Positions 7,617 to 15,607 of a DNA stretch of 41,495 nt are shown one piece after another; the first letter of the stretch is position 1; each line of letters starts with the position of its first letter. Location of the stretch: assembly GCF_020165195.1 (NCBI RefSeq), contig NZ_JAIUHR010000038.1, positions 1 to 41,495 on the forward strand, read 5' to 3'. Below the pieces are notes generated by a model. The model was given only the letters and a program-made list of their open reading frames with translations, made no database searches and was not told where the DNA came from. The stretch is from Mesorhizobium sp. CA14. GTDB taxonomy: Bacteria > Pseudomonadota > Alphaproteobacteria > Rhizobiales > Rhizobiaceae. Position numbers and translations under genes: made by a program.

Positions 7617-7877
7617 ATGCGCGAAGACGAGGGCAGCACTCCTGACAAGTTGCAAGTCATGCTTGACGTGATTGCCAGGAGCGGGCCTTCGACCGAGAGC
7701 GGGCAGGCCGATTTCGGCCGGTTGAGGGCCGATGCCGCCAAGGCCGCCGGCATGCTGATCGAATTTTACGGCGATGCGGCCCTGGAGCGGGCCAGACTCA
7801 TCGAACGCCGATCGCCCCAGTCGCATTTCGCACGCATGGTCACGGCCGAGGTCGGCAGGCGCGGCAAGCGAAGCTAG
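7617..7877 (+). CDS. Small hypothetical protein, 86 aa
   Basis: Starts at ATG 7617 or the in-frame GTG 7611; no strong ribosome-binding site is seen. The product is a small helical soluble protein beginning MREDEGSTPDKLQ. It ends 26 bases before the convergent PAS-domain gene. No family is recognised. Confidence 0.5.
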   Translation: MREDEGSTPDKLQVMLDVIARSGPSTESGQADFGRLRADAAKAAGMLIEFYGDAALERARLIERRSPQSHFARMVTAEVGRRGKRS

Positions 7878-7903
7878 CCTCGAAACAATCGGCGAAAGCG
7901 GCT

Positions 7904-8446
7904 TCAGGACCTTCGCCTCCCCAGCCTTGGGCCAAGCCGTTGCTCGACCTCTTCCTCGATATTATCCAGAAGATAGGACACCAGGTCGTGTCCGATCGAT
8001 CGCGCTATGTCCTTGGCCTGCCCGACATGGTTGTGGATCTCGCGCAGCGCCTGCTCCTCGCCCGCGGCATCGTTCGTTAAATCAATGAACCAGCCAGGAT
8101 AGAGGGCCGGCTCACCTGCATCGTCGGCGTAACATTGGCCGACGGCCAGGATCTTGCGCAATCCCATCTTTTCGGAACGGACCCTATAGACCTCCCGGAA
8201 GCCGGACCTGCGCTCCACGGCCTTGCGGATAGCCAGCCGAACCCTTGAGCGGTCGTCCTGGTCGATGCTTTGCATGCATCGCTCCAGCGGCGCGCCGTGC
8301 GAGAATTCGTCGAGTGTCAAACCGAAATAGTCTGAAAGATTGGCGTCGCCATAGACACGGTCACGTTTGATGTCCCAGGTCCAGAACCCGTCGATCGGTG
8401 GATACCGCATATGCATGGTGCGGCCGTATTCAGGCGCCGACTTCAC
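7904..8446 (-). CDS. PAS-domain sensory protein
   Basis: Residues from FWTWDIKRDRVYGDANLSD through FREVYRVRS fit a PAS domain of the PAS_3 type (WxWD near the start, DYFGL, IDQDDRSRVR). A C-terminal helical region of about 60 residues (GEEQALREIHNHVGQAKDIA) follows and may dimerise or bind a partner. No kinase, GGDEF or DNA-binding domain is attached, so it may sense a signal for another protein. The start is uncertain: GTG 8446 has GGGGCGG five bases upstream; ATG 8416 and TTG 8470 are alternatives. Confidence 0.7.
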   Translation of the reverse strand: MKSAPEYGRTMHMRYPPIDGFWTWDIKRDRVYGDANLSDYFGLTLDEFSHGAPLERCMQSIDQDDRSRVRLAIRKAVERRSGFREVYRVRSEKMGLRKILAVGQCYADDAGEPALYPGWFIDLTNDAAGEEQALREIHNHVGQAKDIARSIGHDLVSYLLDNIEEEVEQRLGPRLGRRRS

Positions 8447-8988
8447 GAAAACCGCCCCGTCCGGTTTCAAAATTCGCCAGTACTATGTAGCAAAAAAGGA
8501 AAGAAACAAAGATGGCCTTTTGTACAAGGTAGGAAGTTATGAGGCTTGCTGCGGGTGAAAATTCGGGATGTCCTATTTGATATGACCAAAAAAGGCGAAT
8601 TTCTTGAGCGAAAGAATTTTCACTTTGGTATTGCAACCGCAGCTTAGTATTTCACATGATAAACGCAACGGATGGGCTGGCGAAAAAATCCTGGAAGTTG
8701 TATTGCCGAAAGAAGCATGGTTGAAAATTTTTTATATTTTATGAAACGAGTAAAACTTTTGCGTGGAGTGCCTGGACCCCATCCGGTCCATGGCCTCATG
8801 TTCTGCCGCACTGCAAACGCTAGCGACAGCCGATTGGCCGGCAAACCAACCGCTGGTTGAAAAAAGCAAGACTTCGAGGAAAGTCCGAGCATATCAATCC
8901 GCAGCCGAGCGCTTTTCCGGATTGCTCGGTAGCGGCCGCTAGACTGAAGGTCGTTGTCGTTCCGACCAAAGTCCGCCAAGAGCCCGAC
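8447..8988. other. AT-rich stretch with no convincing gene
   Basis: From about 8470 to 8760 base composition is clearly more AT-rich than the surroundings, with runs such as AAATTTTTTATATTTTATG near 8716. Short frames on both strands lack ribosome-binding sites and recognisable products. It could be the regulatory region of the PAS gene, a remnant of foreign DNA, or both. From 8760 to 8988 the sequence returns to local GC without a gene. Confidence 0.45.
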
Positions 8989-9429
8989 CTAGGCTGACCT
9001 TTGCTGTGGATCCACGTCGGGTTCATCACCTGCAGCCGAATCATCGGCGACCCGGTCATGCTCGAACTGACGCGCCGCAGGCAGGGGTTGCAACCAGGGC
9101 TCGCGGCGTCCGATCCAGAGTTCGTAGCCGGGCACCAACCCTTCGGTTGGCGCAATGTCTAGGCTGCCGATCGTGACCTCGGCCTCGTCATCGCTGACGA
9201 ACGGAACGCGGCTTCCGCAGGTGGGGCAAAAGCTTCGAGTGCCATAGCTGCTGGTAATGCCGGTAGTTTCGAATGCTCGTAGCGGCCATACGGCGTAAGC
9301 ATGAAAGGCCGATCCGCTTGTCTTGCGGCAGTCCTTGCAGTGACAGAGGCCGACCCGGAGCGGCTCGCCAGTGACGCGGAACTGCACGCCGCCACACAGG
9401 CAACTGCCGCTGCGCGCGATTTCAGGCAT
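8989..9429 (-). CDS. GFA-family (CENP-V/GFA) zinc-binding protein
   Basis: A 146-residue protein with the glutathione-dependent formaldehyde-activating fold signature: CLC at residues 10-12, CHCKDC at 29-34 and CPTCG at 68-72, which bind two zinc ions. Members are annotated as GFA-like but most have no proven formaldehyde role. The start at 9429 has AGGAGG six bases upstream. The C-terminal 30 residues are acidic and unstructured. Confidence 0.85.
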   Translation of the reverse strand: MPEIARSGSCLCGGVQFRVTGEPLRVGLCHCKDCRKTSGSAFHAYAVWPLRAFETTGITSSYGTRSFCPTCGSRVPFVSDDEAEVTIGSLDIAPTEGLVPGYELWIGRREPWLQPLPAARQFEHDRVADDSAAGDEPDVDPQQRSA

Positions 9430-9499
9430 TGCCGTTCCTCCTGCGGTTATGCGCAGAGCCTAGTTTTTCCCCGCGCCCGGGCCCGCCACCGGCTGCTAA

Positions 9500-9525
9500 A
9501 ACCCGCAAGAGCTTGTAATGGTTCC
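9500..9525 (-). promoter_or_regulatory. Weak EcfG-like promoter candidate for the GFA gene
   Basis: Minus strand GGAAC (9525-9521), 17 bases, GGTT (9503-9500), one base off the GGAAC-N16/17-CGTT consensus, 71 bases upstream of the GFA start. Weaker than the sites at 2082 and 10108. Confidence 0.3.
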
Positions 9526-9548
9526 CCCGCCGGAGCAAGGAGCGAGGG

Positions 9549-9854
9549 TCAGTCGGGAACGTTGATCGGCTCCTCGCACCGATAGGCGCGGCACTCGCCG
9601 TCCTTGGTCGGAACCGTCGTCGATACTGGCACTTCCGGCCAGTCGCACTCGTTGCCGAACTGCCGAACGAACCGGTCATAGGTGTTCGGACCCGTGGTCA
9701 AGACTGCGGCATGATCGCTTTTGATCAGCGCCTGCGTCTGCGCGCAAGTCATTGCGCGCGTGTCTGGCCGGGCGTAGGCGGCGCTCACGTTGCACAACAT
9801 TGCGCCGGCCCACACGATTTTAGCTGCGGTAGATGCGATCGACGGGGTTCTCAT
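9549..9854 (-). CDS. Small secreted cysteine-containing protein
   Basis: From ATG 9854 a 101-residue product has a signal peptide (hydrophobic KIVWAGAMLCNVSAAYA, cleavage after AYA at about residue 29). The mature part carries four cysteines (TCAQTQ, NECDW, GECRAYRCEE), likely paired in the periplasm. No family is recognised. It lies 44 bases downstream of the small membrane protein gene and may share its stress promoter. Confidence 0.6.
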   Translation of the reverse strand: MRTPSIASTAAKIVWAGAMLCNVSAAYARPDTRAMTCAQTQALIKSDHAAVLTTGPNTYDRFVRQFGNECDWPEVPVSTTVPTKDGECRAYRCEEPINVPD

Positions 9855-9898
9855 GGGACACCGGCTTTTGAAGTTCCGGTGTCGAATATGGATCGGGG

Positions 9899-10066
9899 CT
9901 AGAACACCGCAAGATATTTGAGCAGCGAGATGATGCCGATGATGATGACGATGGTCTGCGCGATCTGGCGCGCGCGGGCGTCGAGTGGCAGGCGGTGCAC
10001 GAGATAGAGCACCAGGATCACCACCAGGAAGGTGATCAATATGCCGATAAGAACGGATGCGCCCAT
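9899..10066 (-). CDS. Thivi_2564-like small membrane protein, 55 aa
   Basis: The product starts MGASVLIGILITFLVV and has two hydrophobic segments (about residues 3-22 and 36-53) joined by a short polar loop with HRLPLDARAR. This matches the pattern I know for the Thivi_2564 family of tiny membrane proteins of unknown function. AAGGAGG lies upstream of ATG 10066. A perfect EcfG-type promoter is 42 bases upstream. Confidence 0.65.
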   Translation of the reverse strand: MGASVLIGILITFLVVILVLYLVHRLPLDARARQIAQTIVIIIGIISLLKYLAVF

Positions 10067-10107
10067 GTGCCTGCCTCCTTCCCAATGTGCCCGGATGGGC
10101 AGGCCCC

Positions 10108-10133
10108 AACGTTGCAAGCTGCGAAATCGTTCC
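10108..10133 (-). promoter_or_regulatory. EcfG/RpoE2-type general stress promoter
   Basis: Minus strand GGAAC (10133-10129), 17 bases, CGTT (10111-10108), an exact match to the rhizobial general stress consensus, 42 bases upstream of the small membrane protein start. Confidence 0.75.
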
Positions 10134-10193
10134 GCGCGGCTTAGGCCCGCCGAACGCGTCGGCGCAAACAACGGGCGGCCGCCAGCGTCGGGC

Positions 10194-10218
10194 GGAACAT
10201 GCGCGCAGTTCGGGAGTT
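10194..10218 (+). promoter_or_regulatory. EcfG-like promoter of the DUF3309 gene
   Basis: GGAAC (10194-10198), 16 bases, AGTT (10215-10218), one base off the consensus, 54 bases upstream of the DUF3309 start. Together with the site at 10108 it makes the two tiny membrane genes a divergent pair with stress-type promoters. Confidence 0.5.
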
Positions 10219-10271
10219 CACTTCCTCAATAGCGAAGCGCGGGACCGCACAGTCAGAAAGAGGAAGAGACC

Positions 10272-10436
10272 ATGGGCCTCGGCACGATTCTCATCATCAT
10301 TCTCATTCTCGCCTTGCTTGGCGGCTTCAGCGGCCTTGGCGGCGGACCTTTCTACGGAACCGGTTATTATGGCGGCGGCGGCCTCGGGCTTGTCCTGGTT
10401 ATCGTGATCATCCTGGTGCTGCTCGGTCGGATCTGA
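10272..10436 (+). CDS. DUF3309-family tiny membrane protein, 54 aa
   Basis: The product opens MGLGTILIIILILALLGG, has a Gly/Tyr-rich middle (FYGTGYYGGGG) and ends in a second hydrophobic segment closing with LLGRI. This two-helix, glycine-linked pattern is typical of DUF3309. AGGAAGAG precedes the ATG. Function is unknown; the EcfG-like promoter suggests stress induction. It is short enough to be missed by gene callers with a length cut-off. Confidence 0.75.
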   Translation: MGLGTILIIILILALLGGFSGLGGGPFYGTGYYGGGGLGLVLVIVIILVLLGRI

Positions 10437-10570
10437 CAGCCCACGGCGCGAGCGGGCCTCAGATATCGCGAGGTCTGGCTACGTCAGAATTTAATCACAG
10501 CGGGCTCGGGCGATGCCGGAAGTTTCCGCAGCTGCGGCGTTTGGCGGTCGACCGGCACTCCACGATCTCG

Positions 10571-10783
10571 CTAGCCCTGACGCCCGCTGCATTCGAGGCA
10601 GACGATGCTGTGTCCAGGACAATTCAGCCTGTGCGTGCCTTCCGGGCAGCAATGGCCGTTCGAGCTCAGCCAGCGCGCGCAAACGAAAACCTTCTTGGCC
10701 CCGTGACAGCGGGAGCATTCCTGCGGACGCACCAATTCCTCCTTTGACGGAATGCGATGTTCCGCTTCAACGACCGTGTTCAT
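10571..10783 (-). CDS. Small cysteine-rich protein, possible zinc ribbon
   Basis: From ATG 10783 (alternative 10798) the 70-residue product has paired cysteines CSRC, CAR, CC, CPGH and CLEC, which look metal-binding, plus an acidic helical N-terminus (VVEAEHRIPSKEEL). No family is recognised. Reading-frame quality is ordinary and no strong ribosome-binding site is seen, so the call is tentative. Confidence 0.45.
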   Translation of the reverse strand: MNTVVEAEHRIPSKEELVRPQECSRCHGAKKVFVCARWLSSNGHCCPEGTHRLNCPGHSIVCLECSGRQG

Positions 10784-10994
10784 CCGTTTAGTCCCCAACG
10801 CCTGGATTATCGGTCAGATATGTTAATTCACCATTCTTTACATTAGGGTTTATGAATGTGAAACCCCACGAAAGCGTTATCGCACTTCACGTGCTTGCGC
10901 GCTTTCCCTTTGCGCTGCCCTTGCTAAATGTGGGGCCGCTCCACGCAACGGCAGATTCTGCCGGACAGGGCAGGCAACGGGAACTTTCTTAGCA

Positions 10995-12218
10995 ATGACA
11001 TGGACAGGCGCGGGCGCGCTTTTCATCCTGGTAGCCACCTATGCCGGCGTCGCCGTCGGCCGCATCCCGGGCCTGCGGCTCGACCGCGCCGGCATCGCGC
11101 TGCTGGGTGGCGCGGCCATGATCGCCATCGGAGCGATCGGCGTCGAGGACGCCTACAAAGCCATCAATTTCGACACCATCACGCTGCTGCTCGGCATGAT
11201 GATCGTGGTCGCGCATCTGAAAGTTTCAGGCGCGTTTCGCGCGCTTGGCGGCTTTGCTATCGAGCATGCCCATGCGCCTTTCATGCTTTTGGTGATGGTG
11301 ACGCTGTTGACCGGCGTGCTTTCTGCCTTCCTGGTCAACGACGCGATCTGCCTGGTGATGGCGCCGATCGTGGTCCATGTCACACGGGTCATCAATCGCA
11401 ACCCGGTGCCTTACCTCATCGCCACCTGCACGGCCTCGAACTGCGGCAGCGTCGCCACCATCACCGGCAATCCGCAGAATATGGTGATCGGCGCGCTGTC
11501 GGGCATTTCCTATCCGGCTTTCACGCTGGCGCTCGCGCCGGTGGCGCTGTTCGGCCTGCTCTGCGTCATCGTCATCGTGCGCATCGTCTACCGCGCCGAA
11601 TTCTCTCGCCCTGCAGAGCTCAGCCCGGAAGTCTATCGCGGCCGCATGTTGCCCGGGCAGGTGCTGAAGGCCACCATCGTCTGCTTGTTGCTGGCGCTCG
11701 CCTTCTTTGCCGGCGTCCCCGTTGCCAAGGCGGCGCTGATTGCCGGCGCCTTCCTGCTGGTCACCCGGGCAATCAAGCCGCGGCGCATCTACCGCGAGAT
11801 CGACGGGCCGTTGCTCTTCATGTTCGCCGGCCTGTTCGTGGTGGTGGCTGGCGCCGAGCGCACGCTGCTCATGCCCGATATGATCGCCTGGGCGAAGAAT
11901 ATCGGCCTCGACGATGTCTGGCGGCTCTCCGGCTTCACCGCGGTGCTTTCCAACATCATGAGCAATGTGCCGGCGGTGCTGGCGCTCCGGCCCTTCATCC
12001 CCGGCTTGGAAAATCCGGAGCGCGCCTGGCTCGTCGTCGCGATGAGCTCGACGCTTGCCGGTAACTTCACGCTGCTCGGCTCGGTCGCCAATCTGATCGT
12101 CGCCGAGCAGGCAAAAGCGGCCGGCAAGGAGCTTTCCTTCTCCGCCTTCTTCAAGGTCGGCCTGCCGCTGACGCTGGTGACGCTTCTCGCCGGCACCGCT
12201 TGGCTGGCCTGGTCCTGA
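10995..12218 (+). CDS. Anion transporter of the ArsB/NhaD (YbiR-like) superfamily
   Basis: A 407-residue polytopic inner-membrane protein with about 10-12 hydrophobic segments. The two half-repeats carry the superfamily marks: TASNCGSVATITGNPQNMVI in the first half and LSNIMSNVPAVLAL with SSTLAGNFTLLGSVANL in the second, the positions of the substrate/ion site. The substrate (arsenite, citrate, sulfate or another anion) cannot be read from sequence. No arsenic genes are adjacent. It is convergent with the HPP-CBS protein gene. Confidence 0.8.
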   Translation: MTWTGAGALFILVATYAGVAVGRIPGLRLDRAGIALLGGAAMIAIGAIGVEDAYKAINFDTITLLLGMMIVVAHLKVSGAFRALGGFAIEHAHAPFMLLVMVTLLTGVLSAFLVNDAICLVMAPIVVHVTRVINRNPVPYLIATCTASNCGSVATITGNPQNMVIGALSGISYPAFTLALAPVALFGLLCVIVIVRIVYRAEFSRPAELSPEVYRGRMLPGQVLKATIVCLLLALAFFAGVPVAKAALIAGAFLLVTRAIKPRRIYREIDGPLLFMFAGLFVVVAGAERTLLMPDMIAWAKNIGLDDVWRLSGFTAVLSNIMSNVPAVLALRPFIPGLENPERAWLVVAMSSTLAGNFTLLGSVANLIVAEQAKAAGKELSFSAFFKVGLPLTLVTLLAGTAWLAWS

Positions 12219-12432
12219 AAGGCGCAGTCCCGGCCGCGGATAGCATTGATCGGGAACGTCGAGGTCTAAGCACCGTCTTTGCCTGCCATCGTACCCGCAC
12301 CAGCGTTGCGGCGGCGCAAGCCGATCTATGATGGCACATGGACGCATGTCACCCGGCCGGCCGAGACAAGACGAACGGCGCGGCGGCTCGATCGAATGGC
12401 GCGCGGGGACATCCTGGGTGATCAGTCTGGCT

Positions 12433-13512
12433 CTATGCCACCGCTTTGAGCGGCGACGGTGCCTGCACGCGCGCGGCCGCCGCCAGCAGGTCGGTCTGGG
12501 TGATCAGTCCGAGGATATGCCGCTCGCTATCGACGATCACCACGGCATGGCTGCGGCCGTCGGTCAGCACCGGCAGCAGGCTCATCGCCGGCGTGTCGGG
12601 CGAGGCTGTGCCGGCTTTCGACATCACCTCTTTCACGGTCTCGGTCGCTCGTGTCAGCTCGCGCAAGCCGACGGCGCCGGTGAGGCGGCCGCTCGTGTCG
12701 AGCACCGGTAGGGTGCGGATGTTGTGGTCGATGAGCTGTTTGCGCGCCTCGTCGGCGGAGGCTGTTTCCGTCACCGAGATCACATCGCGGGACATGATGT
12801 CCCGGCAAAGCAGCGTGCGCTGCGAGCGCACCATCGCCTGCAGTTCAACCTGGCGCAGCAGGCGCTCGAGGTCGTCACGGTCGATATCGAAGGTCTCATC
12901 GAGCGCCGAGAGCGCGGCGTCGACATCCTCGGGCCGGAAGCCGACGCGCTCTGCCGGCGGCCGGTCGGCGGTACCGTGCCCGCTGGCGGCGGGCACATGC
13001 GCATGCGGATAGTTGCGTCGCGACAGCTTATGGAAAAGGAAGCCGAGCGCCACCAGGATGGTCGAGTTCAGCGCCACCGGCACGAAGGGAAACAGGAAGC
13101 CGGTGGCGGCAACCGCCGGCCCGCCGAGCACGCCGGTAAGGGCCGCGGCCCCGCCCGGCGGATGCAATGAGCGTGTGAACGACATGGCGGCGATCGCCAA
13201 CGCTACCGCAAGGCCGGAGGCTATCACCGCGTCATGCACAAAATGAGCGACCGTCACGCCGACCAACGCCGAAATCGTATTGCCGCCGACGATCGACCAG
13301 GGCTGCGCCAGCGGGCTCGACGGAACGGCAAAGAGGAGCACGGCGGAAGCGCCCATGGGCGCCACCAGCATAGCCACAAGCGGGCCGCTGCCCATTGCAA
13401 GCCCGCTGATCATACCGGTGAGCGCGATGCCGATGGTCGCGCCGATGCAGGCAAGCAGCCGTTCGCGAAGCGTCGCGCCGGCAAGGATCGGAACGAAAAG
13501 GCGAAACGCCAT
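12433..13512 (-). CDS. HPP-family membrane protein fused to a CBS domain pair
   Basis: A 359-residue protein. Residues 10-165 form four or five membrane helices with the family motif SLHPPGGAA (HPP at 117-119). Residues 225-350 are two CBS domains (CRDIMSRDVISVTE; HNIRTLPVLD; VVIVDSERHILGLITQTDL), which usually bind adenine nucleotides and gate the attached protein. Related HPP proteins are implicated in nitrite transport in plants and cyanobacteria. The start ATG 13512 is preferred over an upstream TTG at 13584. The region 12219-12432 between it and the convergent transporter holds no gene. Confidence 0.85.
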   Translation of the reverse strand: MAFRLFVPILAGATLRERLLACIGATIGIALTGMISGLAMGSGPLVAMLVAPMGASAVLLFAVPSSPLAQPWSIVGGNTISALVGVTVAHFVHDAVIASGLAVALAIAAMSFTRSLHPPGGAAALTGVLGGPAVAATGFLFPFVPVALNSTILVALGFLFHKLSRRNYPHAHVPAASGHGTADRPPAERVGFRPEDVDAALSALDETFDIDRDDLERLLRQVELQAMVRSQRTLLCRDIMSRDVISVTETASADEARKQLIDHNIRTLPVLDTSGRLTGAVGLRELTRATETVKEVMSKAGTASPDTPAMSLLPVLTDGRSHAVVIVDSERHILGLITQTDLLAAAARVQAPSPLKAVA

Positions 13513-13833
13513 GGCAGGCCCTGGATCGAAGAGGTGGAATTGCGTTGCCCGCAATGCCGCTGAAGCCACGGATTTGAAAGCCAAACCAATCCGTAGATTC
13601 GCGGCTGAAGAGAATATTATTGCACAGCGATCCGCGCAGGACGCGCCGCCAGCGGCCTCGGCTTTCTCAATCGCGCCAAGCCTTTACGACGGTTTGCAGG
13701 TTCGGTTCGGCAATTCGCCGGAATGTTCTGGCCTCGGCGAAAGTGTGCGAGTGCGGCGCGCGGCGCTGCTTTCGGCATGGGAGGATTGCTGCAAGGTCAA
13801 GCGAGGCGCTGTGCGCGCCTCGCGCTCGGATGG

Positions 13834-14142
13834 CTAAGGCGCCACCTCGATACGGCCCTTCATGTTGGGATGGAAGCGGCAGAAATAGTCCACTGTACCC
13901 GCCGCTTTGAGCGTGACCTTGCCCCTCGACTTTGCCGGGATCATCACATCCCAACCGCCTTTGACCGTGGCGGTGTGGGCGAGAATATCTTTGTTTGTCC
14001 ACTCGATCGTGTCGCCGATCTTGGCCTGGACGCTTGCCGGCGAAAAGACCAGCTTGTCGATCGTCACCTCTATCGTCGCCGCGAGCGCTGGCGACGCGAT
14101 GAGCACCGTCGCCAGCATCGGCGCAAGAAGCAACGGCCTCAT
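13834..14142 (-). CDS. Periplasmic cupredoxin (plastocyanin/amicyanin-like)
   Basis: A 102-residue blue-copper-type protein with a Sec signal peptide (cleavage after ALA at about residue 21). Copper ligands are all present: His56 (DILAHTATV), Cys88, His91 and Met94 in YFCRFHPNM. It likely carries electrons or copper in the periplasm. Its ATG overlaps the DUF4142 stop by four bases (ATGA), so the two are translationally coupled and under the same ECF-type promoter. Confidence 0.9.
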   Translation of the reverse strand: MRPLLLAPMLATVLIASPALAATIEVTIDKLVFSPASVQAKIGDTIEWTNKDILAHTATVKGGWDVMIPAKSRGKVTLKAAGTVDYFCRFHPNMKGRIEVAP

Positions 14143-14663
14143 TTCAGCATGCCGGCGACATGTTCGGCATGCTGCTCATGTCCCTGGAAGATCTTGAGAC
14201 CGGTCTCCAGCAGGCTCTTCAACTCGGCATTGCTCGCCGAAGGGATGAGCAGGGTTTCGAGCGCGCCGTCGACTTGCTTGTGATAGGCCACCTCGTTGTC
14301 GATATAGGCCTTGTCGAAGGCAGCCCCTTTCAGCTTCGCCAGCTTGGCGCGTTCTTCCTTCGCGGCCTTGGCCAGCGCCTTGCTGGTGTCGTTGTCCTCG
14401 GGTGTGACCTTCAGCTTCTTCACCAGGTCGAGCGCCTGCTTGTTCACCGCCTCATGGTCGCGCTCCATGTCCTTGGCGAAGTCCACGACTTCCTTGTTCT
14501 TGGACTTCTTGATCGCCAGCTTGGCCGCTTCGATGTCGATCGTGCCGGCCGTATAGGCAATGTGGGCGATCTGCGGGTCGGTGGGCTTTTCGGCGGCTAG
14601 CGCCAGCGGGGACGTGCTCACGAAGAAAAGGGCGGCGAGGGCGGCGGTCGGTCGCATAAGCAT
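14139..14663 (-). CDS. DUF4142 periplasmic protein
   Basis: A 174-residue protein with a Sec signal peptide (cleavage after ALA near residue 23) and a ferritin-like all-helical body typical of DUF4142: DPQIAHIAYTAGTIDIEAA, FAKDMERDHEAVNKQ, AYIDNEVAYHKQV, IFQGHEQHAEHV. The repeated His and Glu/Asp in helices hint at metal binding, but function is unknown. AAGGAG precedes the start. It is the first gene of a two-gene operon with the cupredoxin. Confidence 0.85.
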   Translation of the reverse strand: MLMRPTAALAALFFVSTSPLALAAEKPTDPQIAHIAYTAGTIDIEAAKLAIKKSKNKEVVDFAKDMERDHEAVNKQALDLVKKLKVTPEDNDTSKALAKAAKEERAKLAKLKGAAFDKAYIDNEVAYHKQVDGALETLLIPSASNAELKSLLETGLKIFQGHEQHAEHVAGMLK

Positions 14664-14718
14664 GGCATCTCCTTTGCCCGGTGGCGCTGGCCACGGGCTT
14701 CATCTGGTGTTGACTGCT

Positions 14719-14748
14719 ATTGGATGCGGGCGAGAACGAAACGTTCCC
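14719..14748 (-). promoter_or_regulatory. ECF promoter of the DUF4142-cupredoxin operon
   Basis: Minus strand GGGAAC (14748-14743), exactly 15 bases, GCATCCAAT (14727-14719). The same two blocks with the same spacing occur in front of the neighbouring sigma factor gene. It lies 55 bases upstream of the DUF4142 start. Confidence 0.7.
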
Positions 14749-14771
14749 GGGAAAAGATCGGGAGATCGAAA

Positions 14772-15470
14772 TTAGGGCTCGAATCCCAGCCTTTTCATCA
14801 CCGCCTGCGTCAGCCGCTCGCAGCGACGACCGGCGAAGGGGAAGGCGTCGAGCAAAACCGGACCGATCTCGTCGTCCAGCGCCTTTCGCACCAGTGCTCG
14901 CGCCCGGTGCAGCCTGGTCTTCACCGTCTCGGGCTTCACGCCCAGCAGATCGGCGGTTTCCTCTATGTTGAGGCCCTCGATGACACGGGCAACGAAGACG
15001 GTGCGATACACGTCGGGAAGGCTGTCGGTCGCCCGTTCGACAAGCCCGAGGATCTGCCGCTGCGCCATCGTCCGCTCCGGATCGCCGCTAGGATTCAAGT
15101 CCTTTTGGTTCAAGGGAAACCGGATGATCTGCGCCTCCGGATTTCCGGGCATCGCCACGGTGCGCCTGCGCTTGCGCAGCCGGCCGAGCGCTTCGTTGAT
15201 GACGATGCGCGACAGCCAGGTGGCAAGCGAAGCCTCGCCGCGAAAGCTGCTGAGACTGGCGAAGGCGCGCATATAGGCCTCCTGCACGATGTCCTCGGCC
15301 TCGGCGTCATTGCGCACCACGCCGCGCGCGATGCGGTAGAGCCGCTGGTTGTGCGTCTTGATGATGGCGCGGAACGCACCAGGATCGCGCGCAAGCGCCC
15401 GGCTGACCAATGCCATGTCGCCGGCCTCCGCCGCACCGATTTCGGCGGCTTCAATAGCAGGCTGTCTCAT
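14772..15470 (-). CDS. ECF-type RNA polymerase sigma factor
   Basis: A 232-residue sigma-70 family protein. Region 2 runs from about residue 35 (FRAIIKTHNQRLYRIARG, then DAEAEDIVQEAYMRAF), and region 4 from about 135 (LPDVYRTVFVARVIEGL, ETADLLGVKPETVKTRLHRA), with a long linker. The start is set at ATG 15470 rather than TTG 15491. A C-terminal tail of about 35 residues includes a CERL segment. No anti-sigma factor is adjacent, so control is by another route. It probably transcribes itself and the DUF4142-cupredoxin operon from shared promoters. Confidence 0.9.
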   Translation of the reverse strand: MRQPAIEAAEIGAAEAGDMALVSRALARDPGAFRAIIKTHNQRLYRIARGVVRNDAEAEDIVQEAYMRAFASLSSFRGEASLATWLSRIVINEALGRLRKRRRTVAMPGNPEAQIIRFPLNQKDLNPSGDPERTMAQRQILGLVERATDSLPDVYRTVFVARVIEGLNIEETADLLGVKPETVKTRLHRARALVRKALDDEIGPVLLDAFPFAGRRCERLTQAVMKRLGFEP

Positions 15471-15504
15471 CTCGCCCCGATCTCCCGGCAACGTTACATG
15501 CGCG

Positions 15505-15534
15505 ATTGGATGCGCCTGCCGACAAAAAGTTCCC
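15505..15534 (-). promoter_or_regulatory. Autoregulatory ECF promoter of the sigma factor gene
   Basis: Minus strand GGGAAC (15534-15529), 15 bases, GCATCCAAT (15513-15505), 35 bases upstream of the sigma gene start. Identical blocks and spacing to the site at 14719-14748. Confidence 0.7.
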
Positions 15535-15607
15535 GAACGGTTGCACCGGCCATGCTACCGCTTGGGCAGAGGCTTGTCTGGTCGGAAATTTTCCGCTGAT
15601 CAGGCCG

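Noticed and set aside
8644..8979. A 111-residue minus-strand frame in the AT-rich region
   Set aside because: No ribosome-binding site, no recognisable segment and unusual composition.
10928..12064. A 378-residue plus-strand frame within the anion transporter
   Set aside because: A shadow frame; the other frame has membrane helices and family motifs.
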